From an uncultured Pirellulaceae bacterium (lineage in GTDB: Bacteria; Planctomycetota; Planctomycetia; Pirellulales; Pirellulaceae): a stretch of 64,000 nt of DNA. The notes under the pieces are model-generated. The model did no database searches. It worked only from the letters and a program-made list of their open reading frames with translations, and was not told where the DNA came from. Made by a program: the position numbers and the translations under genes. The stretch spans positions 1-64,000 of the forward strand of contig CALKNI010000092.1 of assembly GCA_938091115.1 (NCBI GenBank). The letters are read 5' to 3'. How positions within the stretch are numbered: position 1 is the first letter of the stretch; every line of letters begins with the position of its first letter. This document shows, piece after piece, positions 1-9,127 of this stretch.

Positions 1-19
1 CTCAAACTTGGATTTATTA

Positions 20-778
20 ATGAATAATAAGTTACTTGCCGTCGCGGCTTCCGCCGTCATTGCTATTGGAGCGTTTTCGAGCGTTCTCCAAGCAGATGTT
101 TATTTCACCGAAGGCTTTGATTACGCAGACGGGTCTTTAACGACTGTTTCAACGGACTGGACCAGCCACAGTGGAACTGATGGGCAGATCCAAGTGTCTG
201 GCGGAAAAATCACTCTGACCGACTCACAGTCGGAAGACGTAAATCGCTTGATCGGTACCACGGTAACGACGGGAACAGTGTTTGCCGGATTTGATTTCTC
301 TGTTTCGGCATCTAACCCCGGCGGAACTGATTTTGAGTACTTCGCTCACTTTGGAAATGGCTCTTCAAATTTTACCGCTAGAATGGACATCAACACTGCC
401 GATGCCAATGGTTTTTTAGTCGGAATCAGTCACACAGCCACTGCTCAAGCTAGTTGGGGTTCAACTTTGGATTACGACACGGTTTACAGGGCAATCATCG
501 GGTACGACCGAGATTCAGGGCTTGCCAATCTGTGGATTGATGCCTCACTCGAATCGGACACATCGATTGTCACGACGACATCGAATGACAACGACGTTGA
601 GGGTTTCTATTTCCGAGAAGCAAGTTCATCGGTCAACGAGACGACTGTCGTGGACGACTTGATCGTTGGGTCGACTTTTGCTGATGTTGTCACCTTCAGT
701 GCAATTCCAGAGCCGAGCAGTCTTTTCGTTCTTGGAATGGTTGGCTTTGCGGGTCTAGCCCGTCGCCGAAGAAGCTAA
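20..778 (+). CDS. PEP-CTERM sorted secreted protein
   Basis: A 252-residue exported protein of unknown function. The start is taken at the ATG at 20 because the upstream start of the ORF track is a TTG with nothing to support it; the ATG leads straight into a signal peptide (MNNKLLAVAASAV...) ending near residue 27. The C-terminus has the full PEP-CTERM signature: IPEPSS, a hydrophobic stretch (LFVLGMVGFAGLA) and an RRRR tail, which in this family is recognised by an exosortase-type sorting enzyme. The middle is rich in Thr, Ser, Asp and Gly with no cysteines, and reads like a lectin/glucanase-like beta-sandwich, although I could not confirm that fold. It is followed by a probable terminator, so it is likely transcribed alone. 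Confidence 0.85.
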   Translation: MNNKLLAVAASAVIAIGAFSSVLQADVYFTEGFDYADGSLTTVSTDWTSHSGTDGQIQVSGGKITLTDSQSEDVNRLIGTTVTTGTVFAGFDFSVSASNPGGTDFEYFAHFGNGSSNFTARMDINTADANGFLVGISHTATAQASWGSTLDYDTVYRAIIGYDRDSGLANLWIDASLESDTSIVTTTSNDNDVEGFYFREASSSVNETTVVDDLIVGSTFADVVTFSAIPEPSSLFVLGMVGFAGLARRRRS

Positions 779-804
779 GGCGTCATCGTTGAAAATACAC
801 ACGA

Positions 805-835
805 CGCAGCCATCCATCGGGTGGTCGCTTTTTTT
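805..835 (+). terminator. Rho-independent terminator after PEP-CTERM gene
   Basis: CCATCC at 810-815 pairs with GGGTGG at 819-824 (one G-U pair) around a three-base loop, and seven T follow at 829-835. It lies about 30 bases after the stop of the PEP-CTERM gene. Confidence 0.6.
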
Positions 836-859
836 ATGCGCTCTCTTTAGCTTTGTTAG

Positions 860-1501
860 TTGAGATTTAGATTGGTAAATGACTATTTGATTTTGATTGA
901 CGGATACAATCTGATTTTCCAGTGTGGGCTGGAAGGCAGGTCACGTACACCGGCGTCACTGCAACGGGCGAGGCGCCGGTTGACCGGGGAGTTAAAGGTC
1001 AACTTGGCTGGTCCGCTACTGCGACGCACGGCAATTATCTTTGATGCGACTCGGTTGCCTGTCGGAGAGTCTCAGGCGATACGAATCGAGGATGGTTTGA
1101 CAATAATTTATGCGCTCGACCATGAAGATGCGGATACGCTGATAGAATTGTTGATTCAAAAGAATTCCACTCCCAAAAAATTGACGGTTGTTTCAAGTGA
1201 CCATCGGCTTCACAAGGCGGCGATTCGAAGGAAATCAACTCCGGTTGATAGCGACCAGTGGTTCGATCAAATTACCGGTGAATCGCCAAATCAAAGGGCG
1301 AACAGGCCAGTCGAGGCAGAGGGCAAGCCGTCATTCGAGGATCTCACTTACGTTGATTGGATGGCTGAATTCGGATTAGATCAGCAATCGTCTAGCAAAA
1401 ATCAAAGTTCTGATGGACGGCCTGAGTCAGAATCACCGTCTAATTACGATCCTTTTCCGCCTGGTTACGCGGATGATTTGCTGGACGGTGACCAGTCGTA
1501 G
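860..1501 (+). CDS. NYN (YacP-like) domain protein, putative ribonuclease
   Basis: The first ~125 residues match the NYN/PIN-like fold of the YacP family, which are predicted metal-dependent RNases: LILIDGYNLI, IIFDATRLP, DHEDADTLIELLI and TVVSSDHRLH supply the acidic residues expected at the metal site. The C-terminal ~75 residues are Ser/Asn/Pro/Asp rich and probably disordered. The ORF opens with TTG at 860; a second TTG at 872 is equally possible and no ATG is available before the conserved domain. It is unlinked to ribosomal genes here, so its RNA target cannot be inferred. Family is confident, activity is inferred. Confidence 0.75.
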   Translation: MRFRLVNDYLILIDGYNLIFQCGLEGRSRTPASLQRARRRLTGELKVNLAGPLLRRTAIIFDATRLPVGESQAIRIEDGLTIIYALDHEDADTLIELLIQKNSTPKKLTVVSSDHRLHKAAIRRKSTPVDSDQWFDQITGESPNQRANRPVEAEGKPSFEDLTYVDWMAEFGLDQQSSSKNQSSDGRPESESPSNYDPFPPGYADDLLDGDQS

Positions 1502-1568
1502 CGGGTGTTGTATTGCAACGGCGGGCAGTTGAAGGGTGATTTCTAGGTGCGGCAAATTGGGGGTAGTA

Positions 1569-2156
1569 ATGGCTGATTTTGATATTGCGTATGGAGAGAC
1601 CGAGTTGCGTGAGGGTGGGTACGTCAACGACCCCGTCGACCGCGGTGGCGAAACCCATCGTGGAGTAGCGAGAAAGTTCAATCCAGACTGGGAGGGGTGG
1701 GCGTTGGTGGATCGCCTTAAGCGGGAGAATCCTCAGGATTTTAAGGCAGCGATCAATGAAAATGCAGAGCTCAGTTTATTGGCAAAGGAACTGTTTCGCG
1801 TAAGGTATTGGCTGCCCATTCGTGGGGATGAGATTCCAGATCAGCACATCGCAAACAAGGTGTTTGATACGGGGGTGAATCAGGGGGTCGCGCGATCCGT
1901 ACGCTATCTTCAGGTTGGGTTAAATCGTCTCAATCGGAATGAGAAAGATTATGCAGATATTCAGGTCGATGGAAAATTTGGAGATCGTACGTTGGCGACA
2001 ATTGGGGCGTTTCTTAACTTGGAGAAAGGACGCCCCGACTACTTGTTGAAAATTCTCAATTTAATGCAGGCTGCTCATTATCTTGATGTGATGAATCGAG
2101 ATTCGACCCAGGAGCGGTTTGCTCGGGGTTGGCTGAATCGCGTTAATCTCTGTTGA
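1569..2156 (+). CDS. Glycoside hydrolase 108 family muramidase with peptidoglycan-binding domain
   Basis: A 195-residue protein with the two-part layout of GH108 N-acetylmuramidases. Near the N-terminus ELREGGYVNDP carries the catalytic Glu of the E-G-G-Y motif, followed by DRGGETHRGV. The second half (FDTGVNQGVARSVRYLQ ... VDGKFGDRTLATI) matches the PG_binding_3 domain. The start is the ATG at 1569, preceded by a G-rich Shine-Dalgarno-like stretch; the longer ORF-track start is not supported. There is no signal peptide and no holin or other phage gene nearby, so export is unexplained. It may be a domesticated phage endolysin or a cell-wall remodelling enzyme. Confidence 0.8.
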   Translation: MADFDIAYGETELREGGYVNDPVDRGGETHRGVARKFNPDWEGWALVDRLKRENPQDFKAAINENAELSLLAKELFRVRYWLPIRGDEIPDQHIANKVFDTGVNQGVARSVRYLQVGLNRLNRNEKDYADIQVDGKFGDRTLATIGAFLNLEKGRPDYLLKILNLMQAAHYLDVMNRDSTQERFARGWLNRVNLC

Positions 2157-2245
2157 TTGCAAAGTGCTAACGTGCGGTAGGGATCGGTTTTTTCACCCGC
2201 CGGCGAAACGCTGGTTATGATTTCACGGTTTGCTATGGGGATCGC

Positions 2246-3547
2246 CTACCGACTGAGAGTGATCGCTTTGTCCGAGATATCTTTTCGACACCAGGCTCCA
2301 TCCCAACGAATACACTTAATTGCCTTGTAGGCTTGGAGTTTTGCGGTGGCTACGGAGTCTCCGAGGGCGGTAACGCCCAAGACTCTACCGCCGTTGGTGA
2401 CTACGTTCTGTTCGTCGTCCAAGCGGGTGCCGGCGTGGAAGACTTTGACGTCTTCGATTGCCGCTGCTTCCTCAAGACCGCGGATGATTTTCCCTTTTTC
2501 ATACTGCCCCGGATAGCCGTCGGAAGCCATTACCACACAAACACTGGGGCGTTCATCCCATTGCAGAGGTCCAATTTCGCCGAGTCTGCGATCGACTGTT
2601 GCTTCCATTAGGTCGAGGAAGTCAGTTTTAAGACGCATTAACAAGGGTTGGCACTCGGGGTCACCGAATCGAACGTTGTATTCTAAAACTTTAGGCCCTT
2701 GGGGCGTCATCATCATCCCAGCATACAAAATGCCCCGGAATGGGTTCCGTTTTCGTTTCATGACGTGTACGGTTTGAACCAATACGTTCGACTCAACCCA
2801 GCGAAGCGTTTTGTCGTCAATCGACGGGGTTGGGCAGTAGGCGCCCATGCCCCCTGTGTTGGGGCCGGTATCGCCGTCGTGAGCACGTTTGTGGTCTTCG
2901 GCAGGCGGAAGTGTGAGAATCGTTTGTCCGTCAGTAATTGCCAGAATACTGGCTTCGATTCCTTGAAGCCGGTCCTCAATGATCATCTTATTGCCGGCGT
3001 CGCCAAATTGTTTTTGCCGGGCGATAATGTCGATCGCTTCCAGTGCTTCATCCCGAGTACTGCAGACAATGGCACCTTTGCCTGCGGCCAATCCATCTGC
3101 TTTGATGACGACTGGGCAGTCATCAGGTGTTTCGCTGTATCGCTCATTGATGAACCGCTCGGCGGGTTCAGCGCTGTGAAATTCTTGGAAATCAGCGGTG
3201 GGTACGTCGGCTGCCCGGAGAACGTTTTTGCAGAATACTTTACTGCCTTCGAGCTGGGCAGCAGCTCGCGAGGGGCCAAAGACTTTCAGGCCAGCATCTT
3301 CAAAAGCGTCGACAATTCCATTGCAGAGCGGGATTTCCGGACCGACGACCGTAAGTCCAATTTCATTTTGTTTGGCGAAGTTAACCAGTTCGGTGATGTT
3401 GTCGGCCGCAATTTCGATGTTTTCCACATCTTGTGCAGTACCGGCATTACCAGGGGCAACGAAAACCCGATCCGCTCGAGGGCTTTGCGATATTTTCCAT
3501 GCGATGGCGTGCTCACGCCCTCCGTTACCAACAACGAGAACTTTCAT
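2246..3547 (-). CDS. purD: Phosphoribosylamine-glycine ligase (GAR synthetase)
   Basis: PurD joins glycine to 5-phosphoribosylamine using ATP, the second step of de novo purine synthesis, in the cytoplasm. The 433 residues are the normal length. Visible marks are the N-terminal [12 protein letters not shown] loop, GNAGT, the ATP-grasp segment [13 protein letters not shown] near residue 150, [12 protein letters not shown], and [12 protein letters not shown] near residue 290. The start ATG at 3547 opens directly on the conserved N-terminus. It is transcribed alone, convergent with the muramidase gene. A 304-residue ORF on the other strand is its shadow. Confidence 0.97.
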   Translation of the reverse strand: MKVLVVGNGGREHAIAWKISQSPRADRVFVAPGNAGTAQDVENIEIAADNITELVNFAKQNEIGLTVVGPEIPLCNGIVDAFEDAGLKVFGPSRAAAQLEGSKVFCKNVLRAADVPTADFQEFHSAEPAERFINERYSETPDDCPVVIKADGLAAGKGAIVCSTRDEALEAIDIIARQKQFGDAGNKMIIEDRLQGIEASILAITDGQTILTLPPAEDHKRAHDGDTGPNTGGMGAYCPTPSIDDKTLRWVESNVLVQTVHVMKRKRNPFRGILYAGMMMTPQGPKVLEYNVRFGDPECQPLLMRLKTDFLDLMEATVDRRLGEIGPLQWDERPSVCVVMASDGYPGQYEKGKIIRGLEEAAAIEDVKVFHAGTRLDDEQNVVTNGGRVLGVTALGDSVATAKLQAYKAIKCIRWDGAWCRKDISDKAITLSR

Positions 3548-3755
3548 GATGTTACGATTTTCTTGAAATGGTTGACTCTAAACAGGCATCATTTGACTGA
3601 AGAACGATTTTAAGGGATTGAAAGATGAATGACAGGGGCAACAATGGAATTGGGCCTGGTTCATGAAATCCAGGGCCAATTTTGTTACAATAGGTTCGTC
3701 GCTTTAAGCGTCTTACTAATATATGAAAATCCTAATCCACATTCAGGAATCGATA

Positions 3756-4559
3756 ATGAAGCGAGTTTTTTGCTGCACACTGTTATTTGTTTTTTGCGTT
3801 TCGATGAGTTCTGTGGCGTTGGCACAGGATGGTTGGGGGAATCTAACCGGTCAAATTGTAATTTCTGGGGAAGTGCCCGAAAACCAGCCGGAAGACGTCA
3901 AGGATAACCCTGATAAAGCGGTTTGCTTGGTTGACGGAAAAATTCCGCTTGATGATGGGGTTGTGGTCAACGACAAGAACCAGCTCCGCGATGTCTACGT
4001 GATGATGTACACAGGGCGGGGAGCAGATACCCCCGACACTTACCACCCTTCTTATGATGCTCAAAAAGAAGTCAAGCTGACACTGGACAACGTTAAGTGC
4101 CGGTTTGTTCCCAAGGCTAGTTTTGCCAGACCAGGTCAAACTCTAATACTCAAGAACAGTGATAACGTCGGGCACAACTGTCGCATTGCGACAATGGAGC
4201 ATGAGCATAACGTCAACATTGTGAAAAATGCTGCGTCTGAAATTGTTTTAGGGGAAGAGAGCGACAAGATTCCGGGTGAAGTGAAATGCGACATCCATCA
4301 ATGGATGGACGCGATCATACTAATCCGAGACAATCCCTACGTGTCCATTTCTGACAAAGACGGAAAGTTTAAAATTGAGAATATTCCTGCGGGCGACTGG
4401 AAGTTCCAGTTTTGGCATAAAAAGGGAGGTTATCTAAAGACCATTGAGGTAAAAGGGTATGAGCCGGACCGGCGCGGTACAATTGAAACAACGATTAAAT
4501 CCGGCGAAACTCTTGATCTTGGTACTCTTTCGTTACCAGGAGAAGCGTTGACTAAGTAG
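3756..4559 (+). CDS. Secreted cupredoxin-like (type-1 copper) protein with carboxypeptidase-regulatory-like domain
   Basis: A 267-residue exported protein. The start is the ATG at 3756, which has AGGA about 10 bases upstream and opens a signal peptide (MKRVFCCTLLFVFC... ending ALAQ). The middle has the pattern of a blue-copper site: a His in DNVGHNC, then CDIHQWM, giving Cys-x2-His-x2-Met as in plastocyanin-like proteins. The segment VSISDKDGKFKIENIPAG is a carboxypeptidase-regulatory-like beta domain. It is probably periplasmic and could carry electrons. It sits just upstream of the cytochrome oxidase operon but is separated from it by a terminator, so a functional link is an inference. The copper ligands are read from the sequence; redox activity is not shown. 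Confidence 0.75.
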   Translation: MKRVFCCTLLFVFCVSMSSVALAQDGWGNLTGQIVISGEVPENQPEDVKDNPDKAVCLVDGKIPLDDGVVVNDKNQLRDVYVMMYTGRGADTPDTYHPSYDAQKEVKLTLDNVKCRFVPKASFARPGQTLILKNSDNVGHNCRIATMEHEHNVNIVKNAASEIVLGEESDKIPGEVKCDIHQWMDAIILIRDNPYVSISDKDGKFKIENIPAGDWKFQFWHKKGGYLKTIEVKGYEPDRRGTIETTIKSGETLDLGTLSLPGEALTK

Positions 4560-4664
4560 TGAGTGTCACGGTTCGCTCCAAAACAGATTGACCGATAGTC
4601 AATTGCTCGTTCGAATGGGTGTCTGAATGACGGGGCGGGTTTGTGTATGAGACTAATTGAATCC

Positions 4665-4700
4665 ACACCCTTTTGCCTCGTTTGGCAAAAGGGTGTTTTT
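4665..4700 (+). terminator. Strong Rho-independent terminator
   Basis: A 13-bp perfect stem, ACACCCTTTTGCC at 4665-4677 with GGCAAAAGGGTGT at 4684-4696, six-base loop, then a T run. It ends the copper-protein transcript and separates it from the oxidase region. Confidence 0.9.
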
Positions 4701-4772
4701 GTATAATTAAAAAGGCGAGCACGCCGCCCTGCTTTTTTGAAACGGCCAATTTTTAGAGGGATGGATTTTTTG

Positions 4773-4928
4773 ATGGTGATCCGCAATTCGTGTTTTCTGA
4801 TCGTGTTGATCGTTTTAATGGGCAGTTTTGTTGGTTGTTATCAGCGTACCGTGGCACCTTCGTTGACTTTTGATCAAAAAAATGCCGAAACTCTCGATAA
4901 TGAAATTAAAAAAATGGAGTGGGATTAG
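4773..4928 (+). CDS. Very small putative lipoprotein
   Basis: About 51 residues. The ATG at 4773 is favoured because AGAGGG lies 12 bases upstream; an in-frame ATG at 4761 would abut that site. The N-terminus is a hydrophobic signal (CFLIVLIVLMGSFVGC) ending in a lipobox-like FVGC, followed by a short polar tail (KNAETLDNEIKKMEWD). It lies about 200 bases upstream of the cytochrome c gene on the same strand, so it could be the first gene of the oxidase transcript. Function unknown; the family is not recognised. Confidence 0.55.
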   Translation: MVIRNSCFLIVLIVLMGSFVGCYQRTVAPSLTFDQKNAETLDNEIKKMEWD

Positions 4929-5127
4929 TCGTTCAGTCGCTGTTTTGGGCGAATCCGGTGGCTCAGGTTAAGGAAATGGGCTGAGAACGGGTTTTACAAT
5001 AGTTCTGTGACAATTTGTCCGGTCGACAAATTGGCAAAATCAGACAAAATACAGTATTGCTCTATCGTTAAATTCTGCGCCGTTCCGCTAAGAACTGTTA
5101 GGCCAATCTTGAAAGATTGGGGATTTC

Positions 5128-6411
5128 GTGTTTCGACTGTTTTTCCAACTCACAATCATCAGTTCCGCATTGCTGGTAACGGCAGGTTGCGAGAGATCCG
5201 AATCCCCTGTTTTTCGTTTCAACTCTGTCGAATGGGTGAAACAGGAAAAAACGCATCTCGCTGATGGTGAGCATTTCTCAGAAGAATACAAGACGGAAAT
5301 CGGAACGATCATGACGGCGCTGTTCGGGACGCCGGACGATCCCAAGTTTCCATTCTTTCTTGGCGATGAAGACCCTGCTCACGATATCATAACAATTGAC
5401 AATCTTAGAATGGCGGCGGGACCGACTCGCGTGGATAAGCGAGAGCCTGCCTCTGGTTTATATCGGGAGCACTGTGCTCATTGTCACGGGATTACAGGGA
5501 ACGGAGCCGGTGATACCGCCGCGTCTCTGGAGCCATATCCTCGTGATTTCCGGTTGGGAAAATTTAAATTCAAATCAACACCGCTTAGGTCACCACCTAC
5601 CGATCACGACCTAACGGAGATTTTGGTCAATGGAATTCCCGGATCAGCGATGCCATCGTTTAGGACCTTGCCGCCGGAGCAGATTCAGTCTTTAGTCGAG
5701 TACGTCAAATACCTGACAATGCGAGGACAATTTGAGCGTTTTCTGCTAGGCGAGTTGGCAGCCTTGGATGGTGAACCCTTGATTGATCTGAGTTTGGTTG
5801 ACAAACCTGACGGCGAAGAACCCTCGGACGATGATATTGAGGAATTCGAAGATCAGATGTATACAGTGATTGGTGAAGGTTTACAGGAGCGGATCATTGA
5901 TCGTTGGCTCCGGACTGAGCGGAAGGTCACCAAAATCGAACCAGCGCCACCAGAGTTCGACCTTAAACACGACGGGCACTCCCAGTTTGTTCAGCAAGGC
6001 AGGGAATTGTTTTTTGCCAAGGGCAATTGTATGCAGTGCCATGGAGATACTGGAGTCGGCGATGGTCAGTTAAACAATTTCGATGATTGGACGAACGATT
6101 GGATTAAATCTGCAGAGGTCGATCCTGAGGACCCGGCGACCTACTCTGATTTTTCTGCGGTGGGTGCGCTCCCACCTCGGCCAGTAAAACCGAGAAACTT
6201 GACCCGTCATTATTATCGCGGAGGCGATCACCCGAACGATCTTTATCTGAGGCTTAGGAACGGCATTGAGGGAACTCCGATGCCAGCTTCTACCGCAATG
6301 ACTTCCGATGAGATTTGGGCAGTTGTCGCCTACGTCCGGGCGATGCCCTACCTGGACTCAAACAAGAATGGGGCAGCAAAACCTGTGAATGAAAAGCAGG
6401 TGATGAGATAA
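5128..6411 (+). CDS. Membrane-anchored two-heme cytochrome c
   Basis: A 427-residue lipoprotein-type cytochrome c, beginning at a GTG, with signal peptide and lipobox (ALLVTAGC). It has two class-I cytochrome c domains: CAHCH near residue 117 with the Met-ligand region GIPGSAMPSF, and CMQCH near residue 308 with GIEGTPMPAS. Its stop overlaps the start of coxB (TAATG), which indicates translational coupling. In A2-type oxidases a cytochrome c domain is often fused to subunit II; here a separate diheme lipoprotein next to coxB is likely the immediate electron donor. The region between the haem domains is acidic and without known motif. Confidence 0.88.
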   Translation: MFRLFFQLTIISSALLVTAGCERSESPVFRFNSVEWVKQEKTHLADGEHFSEEYKTEIGTIMTALFGTPDDPKFPFFLGDEDPAHDIITIDNLRMAAGPTRVDKREPASGLYREHCAHCHGITGNGAGDTAASLEPYPRDFRLGKFKFKSTPLRSPPTDHDLTEILVNGIPGSAMPSFRTLPPEQIQSLVEYVKYLTMRGQFERFLLGELAALDGEPLIDLSLVDKPDGEEPSDDDIEEFEDQMYTVIGEGLQERIIDRWLRTERKVTKIEPAPPEFDLKHDGHSQFVQQGRELFFAKGNCMQCHGDTGVGDGQLNNFDDWTNDWIKSAEVDPEDPATYSDFSAVGALPPRPVKPRNLTRHYYRGGDHPNDLYLRLRNGIEGTPMPASTAMTSDEIWAVVAYVRAMPYLDSNKNGAAKPVNEKQVMR

Positions 6412-7307
6412 TGAACCGTTTCTGGAGCGTATTGTTTCTTCTGGTTCCTATTTTGGGGATCGCCACGGTCCTGATGGCCATGTACGGGGTTGCGCCTTTA
6501 GAGTCAGCGTGGTTACCAAAGTCTTTGAGCGAAGCTGGAGACACCATCGATCAACTTTTCAATGGCATCCATCTGTTGTCGGCCTTCATTCTTGCAGGAA
6601 CTGTGTTCACGATTGGCTGGGCACTGTGGCGTTTTAGCGATCGGGGAGATTCCAACGAGAAAGCCCTCTACGTCACTCACAACACTAAACTTGAGATTGC
6701 GTGGACGGTGATTCCAGCTCTAATACTTATCTTTCTCGCATTTTTTCAAATGAAGTCTTGGGCTGAAAACAAGATGGATCGTCCTACCGTAACGGTCGAC
6801 GGAGTGACTGACTTTAAGCCCCCAATGGTCATGGTCAAAGCCAAGCGGTTTGGCTGGGAGTTTTATTATGCGGGCGACGACGGAGTTGTTGAGACCGAGG
6901 ATGATATTTTTGTGGAGAATTTACTCGTTCTTCCGGCGGGTGAAGAAATTGTCTTGCAGATGGAGAGTCGCGACGTAATTCACAGTTTTTATGTTCCTGA
7001 GTTGAGGTTGAAGCAGGATATTGTTCCAGGGATGACTCAATTCGTTTGGTTCAATGCTCGCGAAGAAAAAGAAATTGAAATTATGTGTACCGAGTTATGC
7101 GGCTGGGGGCATTACATGATGAAGGCAAAATTGGATTTTGTTTCGCGGGCACAGTTCGATGCCTGGATCGAGGAACAAAAATCTGCTTACTCGCCAGAGT
7201 TCAAAAATGCGGCGGAGCTCTCGGCGTTGCTCCGAGACTCAAATAAGTCGTTTGCTGCGAAATTTTCGAATGATGCCAGACCGCAGTTAAAATTAAAGAT
7301 TAATTGA
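6411..7307 (+). CDS. coxB: Cytochrome c oxidase subunit II
   Basis: Subunit II receives electrons from cytochrome c at its binuclear CuA centre and passes them to subunit I. The 298 residues include an N-terminal hydrophobic segment, two transmembrane helices (around 48-70 and 95-115), and a periplasmic cupredoxin domain. CuA ligands are visible: a His in VIHSFYVPEL near residue 190, then CTELCGWGHYMM near 225-236 (C-x-E-x-C-x3-H-x2-M). There is no fused cytochrome c domain; the upstream gene supplies that. The start overlaps the stop of the cytochrome gene by one base. Confidence 0.95.
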   Translation: MNRFWSVLFLLVPILGIATVLMAMYGVAPLESAWLPKSLSEAGDTIDQLFNGIHLLSAFILAGTVFTIGWALWRFSDRGDSNEKALYVTHNTKLEIAWTVIPALILIFLAFFQMKSWAENKMDRPTVTVDGVTDFKPPMVMVKAKRFGWEFYYAGDDGVVETEDDIFVENLLVLPAGEEIVLQMESRDVIHSFYVPELRLKQDIVPGMTQFVWFNAREEKEIEIMCTELCGWGHYMMKAKLDFVSRAQFDAWIEEQKSAYSPEFKNAAELSALLRDSNKSFAAKFSNDARPQLKLKIN

Positions 7308-7332
7308 GAATTTGATTGGGTTGGATCTGTAA

Positions 7333-9072
7333 ATGGCAGAAGTTACTGTTGAAAATTCGATTACACCTGACCAAAAGGGGAATGTTCTTTCTCGGTTTGT
7401 CTGGACTTACGTTTTTGCAACGGATCATAAGGTAATTGGTCTACAGTTTCTTTTTTCATCATTGATTTGGTTTTTTGTAGGTGGATTTCTAGCTTTAGCG
7501 GTTCGCTGGCAATTAGCCTGGCCCTGGTCGGACATGCCAATTTTTGGACATATGCTGTTTGCTGAATCGGGAGGGCAAATGTCGCCCGGTTTCTACAATA
7601 TGTTGTTCACGATGCATGCGACAATCATGATTTTTTTCGTGATCATTCCAATTCTTGCGGGTGCATTTGGAAACTATCTGATTCCGTTGATGGTCGGTGC
7701 GGAGGATATGGCATTCCCGCGATTAAACATGATGAGTTATTGGTTCATGTGGCCAGCATTCGTCTGTATCATCCTCAGCTTTTTCATGCCCGAATACGGT
7801 GCTGCGGCGGGGTGGACTTCTTACCCGCCGTTGAGCGTGTTTCAGGGGGATGCACAGTCGTTGTGGCTGTTGGCGATGGTGTTTGTTGGGATTTCATCCA
7901 TGATGGGATCGATCAATTACTTGACAACGATTATTCAAATGCGGGCACCGGGGATGACAATGTTCCGAATGCCAATGACCGTTTGGGGGATGTTTATCAC
8001 GGCAATCATGCAAGCCTTTGCCCTGCCCGTTTTGACTGCCGCCCTACTTATGCAGTTGTCCGATCGGTTGTTAATGACTGGCTTTTTTCTTCCAGAGAAC
8101 ATTGCAGTTAACAATGGTGTTGCGACCAGTGGTGGTGGGCAAGTATTGCTTTGGCAACACTTGTTCTGGTTCTACTCGCATCCGGCAGTCTATATCATGA
8201 TTCTACCGGCGATGGGAATGGTTTCTGACATTATCTCTTGCTTTTCAAGAAAACCGCTCTTTGGGTACCGGCCTATGGTGTACTCGATTACCGCAATCGC
8301 CGGACTCGGTTTTATCGTCTGGGGTCATCACATGTTTATCTCCGGGATGAATCATACGTTGGCCATGAGTTTTATGGTTTCGACGATGTTGATCGCATTG
8401 CCGAGTGGGATCAAAGTTTTTAACTGGATTGGAACTTTGTGGGGTGGGAAACTGCAACTGACGACTCCGATGTTGTTTTGCGTTGGGTTCGTTTCCATGT
8501 TCGTCATCGGAGGTTTGTCCGGGATTGTGATGTCGGCACCGCCGGTGGATATCGTAATCCATGATACCTACTACATCGTCGCTCACCTTCACTATGTCCT
8601 CTTCGCCAGTAGCGTATTGGGTGTCTTAGGGGCAATCTATTTTTGGTTTCCGAAAATGTTCGGTCGAATGATGAATGAAAAGTTAGGGAAGATTCATTTT
8701 TTTCTGACTTTTGTTTTCTTGAATGGCACATTTTTCCCGATGCATTTTCTAAGTCGAATGCCTCGACGCGTGGCTGACCCTTACATCTACGAGGGGCTTA
8801 AGGATCTGTTGCCGCTTAACCAGTTCATGACGATCTGTGCGATCGGGATGGGACTGACGCAACTTATCTTTGTGGCTAATTTTTTTGGCAGTATGTTCTT
8901 CGGGGCGAAAGCCGGTCGCAATCCGTGGAATGCAAATACGCTTGAGTGGACGACCGTTAGCCCACCTCCGCACGGAAATTTTGATGTTCAGCCTGTCGTT
9001 CGCCGAGGCCCTTACGAATATAGTCATCCTTCTACAGAATGCGATTTTTTCCCACAAACCGAAACGAGTTGA
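7333..9072 (+). CDS. coxA: Cytochrome c oxidase subunit I (A2-type haem-copper oxidase)
   Basis: The catalytic, proton-pumping subunit that reduces O2 at a haem a3-CuB site. The 579 residues contain the CuB/crosslink motif as YSHPAVYIM instead of the GHPEVY form. The glutamate of the D channel is thus absent and replaced by the Tyr-Ser pair, which defines A2-type oxidases. The HHMF CuB ligands and the haem-ligand region HDTYYIVAHLHYVL are present. About twelve transmembrane helices can be read. It is 25 bases after coxB in the same operon. The C-terminal tail after the last helix is hydrophilic and short. Confidence 0.97.
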   Translation: MAEVTVENSITPDQKGNVLSRFVWTYVFATDHKVIGLQFLFSSLIWFFVGGFLALAVRWQLAWPWSDMPIFGHMLFAESGGQMSPGFYNMLFTMHATIMIFFVIIPILAGAFGNYLIPLMVGAEDMAFPRLNMMSYWFMWPAFVCIILSFFMPEYGAAAGWTSYPPLSVFQGDAQSLWLLAMVFVGISSMMGSINYLTTIIQMRAPGMTMFRMPMTVWGMFITAIMQAFALPVLTAALLMQLSDRLLMTGFFLPENIAVNNGVATSGGGQVLLWQHLFWFYSHPAVYIMILPAMGMVSDIISCFSRKPLFGYRPMVYSITAIAGLGFIVWGHHMFISGMNHTLAMSFMVSTMLIALPSGIKVFNWIGTLWGGKLQLTTPMLFCVGFVSMFVIGGLSGIVMSAPPVDIVIHDTYYIVAHLHYVLFASSVLGVLGAIYFWFPKMFGRMMNEKLGKIHFFLTFVFLNGTFFPMHFLSRMPRRVADPYIYEGLKDLLPLNQFMTICAIGMGLTQLIFVANFFGSMFFGAKAGRNPWNANTLEWTTVSPPPHGNFDVQPVVRRGPYEYSHPSTECDFFPQTETS

Positions 9073-9127
9073 GCGAGCTCAATTCATATTACATTCCACA
9101 AAACTCTGAAAAGACGAGTTAACTCGC

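Noticed and set aside
2699-3613. A 304-residue ORF on the plus strand
   Set aside because: It is the reverse-strand shadow of purD, has no start site and no family motif.
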